64,000 nucleotides of DNA from Viscum album. Taxonomy: Eukaryota; Streptophyta; Magnoliopsida; Santalales; Viscaceae. The notes beneath the pieces are model-generated. The model had not been told where the DNA came from. It was given only the letters and a program-made list of their open reading frames with translations, and did not search any database. Every line of letters begins with the position of its first letter. Positions within the stretch are counted from its first letter, which is position 1. A program made the translations under genes and the position numbers. The stretch lies in NCBI GenBank assembly GCA_963277665.1, contig OY728120.1:425264138-425328137 (forward strand), in the 5' to 3' direction. Positions 1 through 10,221 of this stretch are shown here, piece after piece.

Positions 1-1085
1 CTGTCCTTGATGAATTAGAACAATTTATATATGAGGAGTCCAACACGAGGTACCACATTTATGTTGTTGACATATCTCAATGTTATGGAGAGAGCATAGG
101 CTCTTGAGAGTATGCTGGCTAGAACCATATCATCATAATAGGAGAGTATTCAGGACTCTCCATAAAGAAGATCTATTGTCAAGGGTTTCCATTTTCTAGG
201 GAATAAGATATTTTAGAAATTCATGGGTCTTTCCCAACCCTTATCATCTCATTTATCTAGGGGTGGTATCCCTCAAGCCTTTACTAAGAGATCAGATGCA
301 TGTTTGTCATGTGGTAGCTGAGGTTACAAGTGGCTTGAATGCCTAACCTTTCTAAGAAGGTAGTATACACCAGGTGTTCCACTTCAGGTTCCTCTACTAA
401 TGTATTTTCAACTGAGTCAGTAGTATTAGGATTATCTATATTGGGATCAGTATAGAGGATAAGGGGTGGGAAGAGGTCCTAAAGTCGTCCATGAAGTGTT
501 GCATGCCCAGAATTTCCAACAAGTGATCTAAAAAATATTTTTGGCTTCCTTTGTTTGCTTTCTAATTAGGATCATGCCTTTTTTGATTCAGAAGCTACAC
601 ACTCTTTCATATCACCTGGACAAGTTATTTCTTTAGGATATGAGGTGGAGAGACATCCAGTTCCCCTGGAATTGACTACACTGGTTAGAGGTTAAGCTTA
701 ACTATGTGAATAATGTAGAGACTGTGAGCTAGTGTTTAGAAAACACTACTCTTTGGGAGGTTTCTTATGTCCACACATATATATCCATATGCATGGAATG
801 GATATATTCAGTTCAAGATATTATAGATTTCTTTAGGAGATAGGTTGTGTTCCATGATGCTGATGGAGTTTCTTCCCTGTTCATTGGTGAGAAAAAACCT
901 TGGATGGGTCAGAGGCATGTTTCATCCTTTCCTTCCATTGATGGGTGAGCTAATGTGCAGTTCTTCATATGTTTAGCTGATGGTGTTTCTCAGGTTTTTC
1001 AAAGAGTACACTTGTGTTTTTATTGAGGAGGTTGAGGAATTACCCCTTGATGGGAGGTTGACTTTGGGATCGAGCTACACATTTG
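1..1085 (+). pseudogene. Ty3/gypsy gag-protease remnant
   Basis: Translation across several frames gives a recognisable order of Ty3/gypsy parts. At 301-342 there is a CCHC-like knuckle, CLSCGS then stop then GYKWLEC, with Tyr in place of His. From about 579 there is the protease active-site region FDSEATHSFIS, where Glu stands in place of the catalytic-motif Gly. At about 820-870 there is the RRxVVFHDADG stretch usual downstream of the protease. At 1051-1080 there is WEVDFGIELH, the linker just before reverse transcriptase. In the family these parts package RNA and cleave the polyprotein. Many stops and frame changes show it is dead. RT, RNase H and integrase do not follow; pararetrovirus sequence takes over between about 1081 and 1111. 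The left end is cut by the window. Confidence 0.75.
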
Positions 1086-1110
1086 GCTTAGAAAGTATCA
1101 TCAAATTCCA

Positions 1111-3375
1111 GAAGCCAGATTCACTTTTGAGAAAGAACCTGAAGTAATCGAGTTAGGGAAGAAAGCCCAGGAAACTCATGATAAGATTAAGGAATTAAAG
1201 GAATAAATTAGGCGTACAGAGTCTCAACTTCAATAGGCCAAGTGGTTAGTCGAAAACCTAGAAAGAAATCTGGGAGATCCAGAAGGAGAAGTATTTTTCT
1301 TTGAACAGTAAAATATGGCCGAAAGAGGATCTGGTGTCAGACCAAATATCTGAGATATTTGGAAGAGGCTTGAAGGGAGAGATTCAGGAGAAGCTTCCAA
1401 TCAACCCGGTGCCACTGTCTCTGATACAAATCCACACCGAGATACTGAGAGAGAAAGTTTATCAGGATGATATACTGCAGAAGATTACGCATGGCCTTTA
1501 GCAGGAGAAGCTCAAGAATATCAGGAAGAAGTTTCAAGTATTCCTCAATGTATCCAGGAATACCAGTGACAGATCCATGATATTATTACTCGGTAGAAAT
1601 GGGAACTAGGGGATATAGAACGTGTATCCAAAAACCTAAATTAAAAGCTCAAGAGAGTTAAAGACCTACAAGCCAAACTCTAAGAAAAGAGGAAAAAGAA
1701 AGAGAGTAAGTTATCTCCCACCGAAAGACTCGGTGTAAAACCTTGGGAAGCCAAGCCAGTATGGCAGGCAATCTCTCAGAAACCAATTCCTTAGGAACAA
1801 CAGAAAGGATCATTCAATGATTTTTTTCAGAAGATCAATAGGGAAGGAAATCCCTTGTATCCCATCCATATTCAGGAAGAATATAGGGCAAAGAAATCAC
1901 ATCCAGAAGGTGTTCCTCAACATGGAATGATCCTAAAGCTAGATTGTGAAAAGGATACAGGAGCCTCCATAGATGAATGGGATCTAGACCTTAGATATTA
2001 TATGCTATCAGTTGGTTTACAGTCATGGACCATAGATAGTGCACTTAATTTCGCAGGAGATACCTTAAGAGGTAATGCAGGGAAATTTTGGGATATGCTG
2101 CTGAGACACTCAGAAGTGAGAACAGCTATCCAGGAATATGTTACATACCCAATTGAAGTTATACCAGTAGTTTCTTATTTCCTTAAACAAGAGTTTGTAG
2201 GAAATTCGCTGGTATATTGGGATGGATAATTGGTAGAAAAATCTAGAACAACTTTAACCAAAATCCAAATTTGTGACATGTGCTATTTTAAAGAATATCT
2301 CTGTGAGTTTCAACATTGGTATTATCTTCTTGGACCAGGAGATCAAGCATATGATCTAGATGTCTTTATCAAAAAGCTTCCAGGAAGTTGGCCTAAAATT
2401 TTTCAACAAGCATTGCAGACTCTCCTTTCTCAGAGTGAAGATTTTCAAGATACTCTAGGAGTTCGAGAAGAAACAATAATTCAGGTGATAAGACTCTACT
2501 ATATGTAGAGGCATGTCTTACAAGATGTAAGAAATATGCCATAAATGAGTTCTTCTTGTTGCCCAAAAGTAGGGGGTGTTGCAGGAAGATATGGGTGCGG
2601 TCCAAATAGGTAGGAGCTTGGAAAAACCCCACAAATAACATTCAAAACACAGTGCCCAGATCACCAGTGTGAACAAAAGAAATCGTTCAAAAAGGTCTGG
2701 AAAAGATTTGGAAAAAGAAAATCATCAAGTAGATTTTCAGGCAGAAATCCAGAAAAATCTAAGAGATTTATTAGACCAAATAGAATCCAGAAGGATATGA
2801 GAGAAAACTTTAAGGCCAAATATGGGAAGTATCCCAGATGTCGTCAAGGAAAATCTCTATCCAGTTGTAATTGTTGTTGGTTTTGTGGCAAGAAAGGTCA
2901 CAGTGCTGACAGTTTCCCAGATGGAGATAAAAGAAGGGGTAGCCTCAAAACAATAATGATGGAAGATTCATCAGAAGTATTCTTTGAGCCTATCTGGGGA
3001 GAAGATATAGACTCAGATGATGAAAGTTTATATTCTTTATATTCTGAGTACTCAGAGGAGGAACATTCTACCTCAGATGAAGAAGAAGGAAGTAACCCTA
3101 TTTTGATCCAGCTTCGAATAGCCTTGATTCGAACAGGGGCTAGTGCATTAGAAGACTCTCCAGAACTAGTAAAACTAGAGGAGATGGAAGGAGATATGGT
3201 TCATTATTCAGAAACTGAAATCCCTTCAGAAGGAAGAGATTTTCAAGAATGGAAGCTGCCTAGAGTAGAGTTGTCCGAGGTATACCAGAAGTATTGGGTA
3301 CCATATAGAGAAATGACCAAGATCTTTGAAGATGAAGAGATAGCTGAAGTCTATAAAATAGACATAGGATTATTT
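1111..3375 (+). pseudogene. Pararetrovirus coat protein region with N-terminal coiled coil
   Basis: A single frame (start positions congruent to 1111) is readable through about 14 internal stops (for example 1204, 1234, 1309, 1351, 1468, 1567, 1594, 2227, 2506, 2542, 2611). The first 250 codons are rich in Glu, Lys and Gln, as in a coiled coil; a candidate ATG lies at 1315. The coat core runs from about 1855 to 2505 and contains LGPGDQAYDLDVFIKKLP, a signature of caulimovirid capsid proteins. A basic Ser/Lys/Arg stretch follows (about 2660-2850), then the RNA-binding knuckle CWFCGKKGH at about 2877-2903, whose last Cys is replaced by Phe. An acidic Glu/Ser/Asp tail follows (about 2980-3110). 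In the family this protein forms the icosahedral or bacilliform shell. The stop at 3376 separates it from the movement domain in the same frame. Confidence 0.85.
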
Positions 3376-3378
3376 TAA

Positions 3379-4259
3379 ATGCCTTTGCTAAAACCAGAAA
3401 GGGTTAACAAGGAAATCCAGAAAAATGAAAAGTATGTGCATTTTGGAATAATCCAGATAGGAGTAGATCCTCTTGTTAGAAAAGGACAAGATCTACCAGT
3501 CCTAATTGCAGTTGTGGATACCGTTTAGACAATTTCTCTAATGCATTATTAGGAGGAGCACGTGAAAATCTGCATGCAGGAGCAGCACGGGTAAAGGTAA
3601 TACCAGACTTGCATGTTGTTCTTATGGACAAAAGTATTAGTAGAACTCTTGAAGTAAAGATCAACACGAGGAACTGGAAGAAGACGTTGGGATTTCCACC
3701 TGACATGAGATGTGTCTGAGTAATTACTCACCTCTATGTGAAGTTCTATAATACTGGAAGACCATCTCTAAGGAAGGGTGTGGAAAGATTTACACATCTT
3801 TTTCAGGATGAAGGAACTTCAATTAGACAAATGACACCATAGGTAATAAACCCCAAAAGGCTAACTTGGCCTAGAGAATGGGTTTCACCAAATCCAGAGG
3901 AAGAAAGAAGGCAGAAGCTACTTATTCCAGATGTTATTAGAAAAGTTGGAAATAGACTTGTTATCTCTGAGATCAAAGAAGATGAAGATGATATTAGATC
4001 AGAAGGATCAAGATCAGGCAGATCAGATTTGAAGATATAAGACTTCAAATCAGAAATACTAGAGAACCATTTGGAAGATCCAAGGATCTCAATTGGAAAG
4101 GATGAAGGTACTTCAGTAGAAGCACCTAGAACATCAATTTTCATAAGGATAGTTGGACAAAGGACTGTTCGACTACCTATCTATGAGGATGAATAAACTC
4201 ATGTAGGATATATGGGATCTTCATTACTCAGTGAAAAGATAAAGGAATGGGCTAAATAA
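3379..4259 (+). pseudogene. Pararetrovirus movement protein (30K superfamily)
   Basis: The frame continues from the coat region with VRKGQDLPVLIAVVDT, typical of the start of the 30K movement-protein fold. A one-base loss at about 3521 then shifts the reading to the frame used by the rest of the polymerase region. Downstream are the NLHAG segment (about 3567-3581), IPDLHVVLMDKSIS and LEVKINTRN, matching the beta-strand core of caulimovirid movement proteins. Stops occur at 3717, 3840, 4038, 4194 and 4257. An acidic Ser-rich linker follows. In the family this protein forms tubules through plasmodesmata. Its position after the coat protein is the notable feature. Identification rests on motif spacing and could be confirmed with a Pfam MP profile. 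Confidence 0.75.
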
Positions 4260-4670
4260 GTTAAATTAAGTATTAATGAAACTGCATGTATTTCCCTAGT
4301 TGATACAGGATGTACATTCTCTTGTACAAGAATTCAATTTTTAGGAGTAACCTGGGAATCTTCAGAGTTGCAAGTTACAGTTGGTAATAACACAACAGTT
4401 TTGACTCAAGAAGTAGCCAAGGATATTCAGATTAAACTCAATGGTAGGATATTTATAGAGCAGATGCTTTGTTTTATTCCTCAATTGCCAGATGACTTCT
4501 TGATTGGAAATAGGTTCCTTAGAAGATATCAGCCTATAACGATATTTTCAGAAGGAATTATCCTTGACAACTATTTGATTCCAACCGCGTCTATAAAAAC
4601 CAGAATGGTTCCAGATAAGAAAGTATCTACTGTTAAAGTGGAAATCTATCTAGATGAAGATAGAGAATAA
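4260..4670 (+). pseudogene. Pararetrovirus aspartic protease
   Basis: The active-site motif LVDTGCTFSC lies at about 4296-4325, with the catalytic Asp codon at 4302-4304 intact. The second half has FLIGNRFLRRYQP, equivalent to the ILGxDxL-type strand of retroviral-type aspartic proteases. In the family it matures the polyprotein. It is in the same frame as the movement and RT domains, so it was one polyprotein. The frame is broken by stops at 4257 before the domain and at 4668 and 4695 between protease and RT; the core from 4260 to 4667 is open. Confidence 0.85.
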
Positions 4671-4739
4671 CATAGAAAGATTGAGCAGTGGAAATAACTA
4701 GTTGGATTAAAAGTCCTGAGGATTAATGAAGAAGAGGCA

Positions 4740-6230
4740 TTGGACAAGATAAAAGAATACTTATCAGAAAATTGGTCAGAAAATCTTATGAAACTATGGA
4801 AGAAGGCAATTCCAGAAGCTACCATCACCCTTAAGGATCCTAGTACAGTGATTATAAGTAAGGGAATTTCCTATCCAGATGATATGGTTAAGGAATTTGA
4901 GAAACAAATTCCAGAATTAATCAATCTTGGATTGATCAGGCACAACGAAAGTCCTCACAGAAGTGAAACATTCATGGTAATGAATCATGCAGAAAAACAG
5001 CATGGTAAGGCCAGAATGGTTATAGATTATCCTGATCTCAATTGTGCTACAAAGGATGATGGATATAACCTTCCTAACCAAGAATCTTTGAGAAGCAGGA
5101 TTACGAATGAAAGGCCAATGGTATATTCTATGTTTGATCTCAAGTCGGGATATTGGCAGATAAAGATCAAAGAAGAGGCTATACCATTGACATCATTTAC
5201 AACGCCATGTGGATTGTTTGAATGGCTAGTTATGCCATTTGGACTCAAGAATGCACCAGGAATATTCCAGAGAATAATGGATAAGGAATTCAATAGATTA
5301 TCACAGTTTGTGGCAGTCTACATAGATGATGTGCTTGTATTTAGTAAAAATACAGAAGAGCATATAAAACATTTGCAGCAGGTGGCTGAAGTGTTTAGAA
5401 AATAAGGGATAATACTTTCAGAAAGAAAGATCATTTGGATGCAACCAAAGATATAATTCTTGGGATTGCAGATCCAAGTAAGTAGAGAAAAGCTTGAATC
5501 ACATATTGCAGAAAAGCTGCAAACTTTCCCCGATGAGCTTACAGATCATAATCAAATACTGGTGTTTCTCAGTATACTAAGTTATGCCAGATCATACATT
5601 AGAGATTTAGCAAAAATCTCAGTTTCAATACAGAAAAAGGTATCCAGTAAGGTATCTTGGGATTGGACAGAAAAAGATTCTTAAGTAATCAGAATTCTGA
5701 AGCAGAAAGCATAGAATCTCCCAGAATTGAAGTATCCAGATGGGAGTGAAGATCAGCTTATCTTAGAAATAGATGCATCAGACTCAACATGGGGATGTAT
5801 CTTAAAGATAAGTAAAAACCATAATGATAGTATCAGTAGATACTGGAGTGGATGTTTTAACAAGGCAGAGAAGAATTATCATGTCCATGAAAGAGAATTG
5901 CTTTCTGTCCTTAAAGGAATTATAGCTAATGAGCTTTTCTTAGGAAAACCTTTTACTATAAGAAAAGATAGTTCTTATATAATTAATTTTATTAGAATTA
6001 AATTGAAAAGGTTTACCTAGGAACGACTTGTAAGGTGGAGGAATGAATTTAAATACTATAACTTTAATACAGAAAATATTAAAGGAAAAGACAATGTCAT
6101 TCCAGATGCACTAACTCGTTATTTTGACTCTTGCAGGTGCAATGGAAAAAAGCAGCAAATCAATAAGATGTCCTGTTTGCATAGATATTCATTCTGTGGA
6201 AGAATGACCGATTATCAGAGTAATGAATGA
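4740..6230 (+). pseudogene. Pararetrovirus reverse transcriptase and RNase H
   Basis: This is the polymerase that copies pregenomic RNA to DNA in the cytoplasm. RT motifs are in order: ARMVIDYPDLN, MFDLKSGYWQI, LVMPFGLKNAPGIFQR and the catalytic box VYIDDVLVFS (about 5314-5343) with both Asp intact. The RT connection runs from about 5460. RNase H starts at about 5755 with LEIDASDSTWGCILK, then HERELLSVLKGI, and ends near NVIPDALTRYF (about 6094-6126). Stops at 5403, 5451, 5682, 5712 and 6018 break an otherwise continuous frame. The frame closes at 6228-6230, overlapping the next ORF by about 90 bases in a different frame. Length and order match caulimovirids. Confidence 0.93.
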
Positions 6231-7671
6231 AAGGGTTGATCGACTTGAACAAAGAAAGGGGATTTTAGCAGAGAATAACCTTCAGAAGAGCGGATCTTTA
6301 TCCAGTAAGGTTGAAAGATCAGAAAGCACAGGTTCCTTAGCTAGAAAGGCTGAAAAACCGGGAAATGCTTGAAAGAGACCTCTAGACAACAAGTATAAGG
6401 ATAAAAGTCATATTGAATGCTTTTTATGTGGTCAGAAAGGCCATTACAACACTCAATGTGCAAATAATCCGAAGAATAGAAAGGCTCGGAAGAACCAGAA
6501 GGTTGAGATGAATGGAAGCTCTAAAGGAAGAGAGAAAACCATTAAAAGTTGGGCTGATCATGTAGATGAAGAACTTGAAAAGCATCAAAGGTCTCAGAAA
6601 TAACCTCAAAATGTTTAGGAAGAACAAGATCAAGAAATTATAGATGATGATCTAGATGAAGAGCCCAATCCAGCAAAGGAAATATGGAAATATTTGCAAA
6701 GGATTCCAAATATTTCAAGAAATAAGTCCACAGCCGTTTATAATCTGATCCAGAAAAGTAAAGATGATCAGATATTCAAAAGAGGTATGAACCATGTTTT
6801 GGACATGCTTGAAGAATCCGAAGATCTTATGGAAGATTATAAAAAGATTGATCGAGATATGATCAGTATGATCATCACTGAAGAGATCAGGCTGAAGGTC
6901 CAAGTTTCAGGACTCCTTGATAAAGTTAGGAGAATCAAGGAAATCGGAATGGAAGAATATACAGTTTTGAAGAGGTTTTGGAGAATTTCAGGAATAGGGA
7001 TTCCAAAACTCCATATACCATATATGGTATTTGAACCAGAAGAGTTCATTGAATTCCAGAAAGCTTTCAGCATGAGAGCAGTACAATTTTTGGGATTTAA
7101 GAAAATAAATTCCACATTCAATTGGGTACCCAGGATGGTCAGAACAGTTCTGAACAATGCATATCCAAGTTTGTTATGGTGGGTTTCACATATTGAACAT
7201 ATCATATTAGCAGATAGGGTGGTTATGCTTTGGAACTTGTACCTAGGGAACTAAACTAAAGGACCTATCCAGAAATATTTCAAAGACTCACAGTTTAGAG
7301 ATGAAGATTGGCTAGAGTTCAGTTTGAAAAAAAGTCATTATGAAAGTATCCAAATCACCTGGAGAATTTATCTAATTGAATCAAAATCAACAAGAAAATA
7401 TTGTATATTCTTTGCAGGAGACAATTTGTTGGTCTCTATCAACTCTAGAGACATGCATCATGCAGAGATGACACATCTGACAGACTTTGCGGTGGAGGCA
7501 GACATGATTCTTGAAGAACTCAAGATGTGGAAGGGACATAAAGAAGATATCTTTATTGTCAGAGATCAAATCCAACGCTCTATAAAAGAATTGATCAAAA
7601 TGAAGGAGTAAGAGAAAGAAGTCTCAGTTGGAGAGATGATTGATGCTCTATACGACTTGGAAGGATTCTAA
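6142..7671 (+). pseudogene. Pararetrovirus second ORF with CCHC knuckle, function unknown
   Basis: An ATG at 6142 opens a frame of about 510 codons, closing at 7669-7671, overlapping the RNase H end by about 90 bases. Internal stops are at 6205, 6370, 6601, 6616, 7252 and 7609. Near the N terminus are CPVCID and a charged segment that could be a coiled coil. At 6418-6459 there is a perfect nucleic-acid-binding knuckle, CFLCGQKGHYNTQC, followed by a Lys/Arg-rich stretch and SWADHVDEELEKHQ. The central part (6694-7251) is well kept and hydrophobic, with WWVSHIEHIILADRVV near its end. The position downstream of RNase H is that of the transactivator/inclusion-body ORF of caulimoviruses or ORF2 of florendoviruses. 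I do not recognise a transactivator motif, so no function is claimed. Confidence 0.6.
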
Positions 7672-8160
7672 ACGCTGATCCAGACACGCATCATACCCGG
7701 CATGGATGAGCGAATCACATCGAACATGTCATTTATGTAGTTTGTATTTATTGTAAAGTGTGTGGTGGAAGTTATGAAGTAGTGCATTCCACCTTTTTCT
7801 TTTGATTTTGATTTTGCGTTTTCTTTTGCATGTCTTGTATCGAGTCAGCTTCTCAGGCAAGCTGAGCCCAGAGGCCTATATAAGGGATCTCCAACCCATT
7901 TGTTCAGAGAGGTAATTTTGAATAGAAATCAGAACGATTTCAGAATCTCTCTCTCTACCTTCTCTATAAACCTTTGTGTTCTTCATGCGAAGCGATTCCC
8001 AAAACGATCCTGCGAAGTCATCGACAGGTAGTCCACTTATCCTCTTCATGGATAATTTTTTTCTGCTGTTTGTGATTTTTGCAGCCTTTCTGGACTCCCA
8101 AACCTGGATCTCATCGGAGACCTCGTCGGAGACTTCACTAGTGGATAAACAAATATCAAA
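7672..8160 (+). promoter_or_regulatory. Pararetrovirus promoter and leader region
   Basis: A TATA box (TATATAA, 7877-7883) sits about 200 bases after the last viral ORF, where caulimovirids place the pregenomic RNA promoter. A pyrimidine-rich segment with CTCTCTCTC follows at about 7945-7955, near the expected transcription start and leader. A GAG/TCGGAGAC-type short repeat lies near 8110-8135. I found no clear as-1 element, polyadenylation signal or tRNA-Met primer site. The viral 3' boundary is judged only from loss of recognisable character near 8160. Confidence 0.5.
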
Positions 8161-10221
8161 TGCTCAAGATGAGTCACACAATTTATTTAATTTATGAATT
8201 ATTTTTTATTTTTATGAATATGAAACATTATACACTCACATAAAATAATAAACATAAATATTCCTAGATTAAATCAATTTATGACATGATTAATATTTCT
8301 CTATTTATTTCATATTTAGTTGTGAATGTGATCGCATAGAACGTGCATATAAAATAGAAAATGATTTAATTTATCAATAAACATTAAAAACCATCATAGA
8401 AAGATTAATTAACAAACGCCTTCCATCGTTTGAATTTCAACAAAACCAGGTGCTCATCATCCCTAGTTGAGGGTGCTTCCGACTACTGAGGAGTTATTAT
8501 GAGAGTAATTGATTGACTTAACTAAATATAGAGGCAAAGATGTAGCCAAAATTAGCTTATTGAATCTTAGGTAAATAATTGAGTAAATAAAGTTCTTGAT
8601 TTTAGAATCTAGGGATTCACTCAATAGTTTAAGGAACCATGAGTTAATGTAGTTGGTTAGTTAGACGTCTACCTTGAAACTCTATGAGTAGTGGTCCAAC
8701 CAATGCTAGGACTATAAGGAGAGGTTTCAGGGATCATTTATACTAAAATAATCGAGAAATTGAGTTTTTTTGAATCTAGTTGTGGTAGAAACTAGTTTTT
8801 TTAAATAGACAGAAAAATTTAATGATTTAATTACCAATAATGTTTAAATAGTAATTAATATAAAAATAATAATCTGTGAAATTTTATTTTGTAGAATAAA
8901 TGGAAAGAAATACCAAAAATATGCACTATGATTATTATTGGAGAAAGAACATGTCTGAATTGGCATGAGTTTCCAAATATTATTATAGACACTTCCCCAA
9001 AGTACTATGATATGGGAAATTCAAGGTACTGGAGTCCCCAATACCTGTTAAGCCACCACAAGAAATGAGGGTAAGAAAAATGATTACAGGAGACACATGT
9101 ATATCACATTTTATGTTTACATTATAATATTATCATCAAATGTCCAATGAGTTGAGGATACATCACAAGGACATTGAAAATTTTACATGTTGTCTCATCT
9201 TCGAGAAGCTTGTGAGAAGAAAGTGAAGCATGATATGAATGAGGTGATGATTACACTGGATAAGTGTAAATTGAAAGGCAGATCACGATCTTTCAATAGA
9301 TCCTTTATAATATCTTCTTCACCCAATTAATCCAGTTTTTTTTACAATTACAAAATGAAATAATGGAGAAAAATGCTTCATTACCTTTTGGGTAAAGATC
9401 TCAAATCTAATAAGAACTTAAAAAAAGTATAATCTTTAGTTTTTGTGTTGAACGAGTTGAAAGACAAGGTAAAAAGGAAAATAGAAATTGTGAATCCAAA
9501 TACACCTTCACAACATCTTTCAAAGAACTGAGGTTGACTGCCATACAAGATGTTATTTACTTTGCAATTCATGAGATACGACTATAAAAGTTTAATTGAA
9601 ATGAACTAAATTGAAGAAGCAAGTAGCTACTTGTTATTTAGGTATATTAATCAATTGTATTTAATGTTTATGTTATACTTATTGGGAATTAAATACAATA
9701 TGACTATCAAATTTGAGTGTTGAAATACAGTAACCAAGTATAGAAATGTTACAATAAGTAAACTAAATTCTCTAAGTGGCCGAGAAAGAGTGATTCCCAA
9801 GTCAATGGTGAGAAGTACACAACTTCTATTTTTCAATTTTAATGAGTCTTGATGAACTTTTGTTAAGTATCATCAAAACATTTATCACATGCATCCTTTA
9901 GACACAAGGAGACATTATTCCATTTAGGAATGAATGTTGTTTATCACATTTAATACTTAACTAATAATTCATTAATGATTGAATCATTGGAAATACAGGA
10001 TGAATATAAAATATAAGACTTTTATACCCAGTCCTGGAAAAATAATTCTTTGTCAAGAAAAACTAAGTAATTGTCAAGGATATACCTAGTATGGTTTTAA
10101 TGACTTTGGAGTAAAAAACCTTAGGTATTATCGACACATAGTTTTGGACAAAGAAACCTTTATAAATAATGGTATACCAAAAATATTTCAAAATAACTTT
10201 AGCTAGAGAGTGTGAGCTATT
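8161..10221. other. AT-rich stretch without recognised genes
   Basis: No frame longer than about 75 codons and no known domain could be read on either strand. The composition is AT-rich and resembles decayed retrotransposon DNA. Nothing specific can be assigned. Confidence 0.5.

Larger units (their letters stand above)
1086..8160 (+). mobile_element. Endogenous pararetrovirus (Caulimoviridae), degraded
   Basis: This is an integrated copy of a plant DNA pararetrovirus. The order is N-terminal coiled-coil region, coat protein with CCHC knuckle, 30K movement protein, aspartic protease, reverse transcriptase, RNase H, then a second ORF overlapping the first, then a TATA-bearing region. No integrase is present, as expected for Caulimoviridae, which integrate passively. 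About 33 in-frame stops interrupt the frames, but I find only one clear frameshift (about 3521), so the copy is replication-dead. The left edge abuts a Ty3/gypsy fragment. I found no initiator-Met tRNA primer-binding motif, so the viral leader is probably incomplete. The genus is uncertain. The coat-before-movement order resembles that described for cavemovirus-type genomes more than badnaviruses, which place movement first. Confidence 0.9.

Noticed and set aside
1204..7611. Reassigned stop codons (a ciliate-like code) as an explanation for many in-frame TAA and TAG
   Set aside because: TGA stops occur in the same frames, and neighbouring copia and gypsy remnants have the same kind of stops together with frameshifts, so ordinary decay explains the pattern.
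7672..8160. Initiator tRNA-Met primer-binding site (tggtatcagagc) for the pararetrovirus
   Set aside because: I searched by eye in this region and near 1086-1320 and found no good match.
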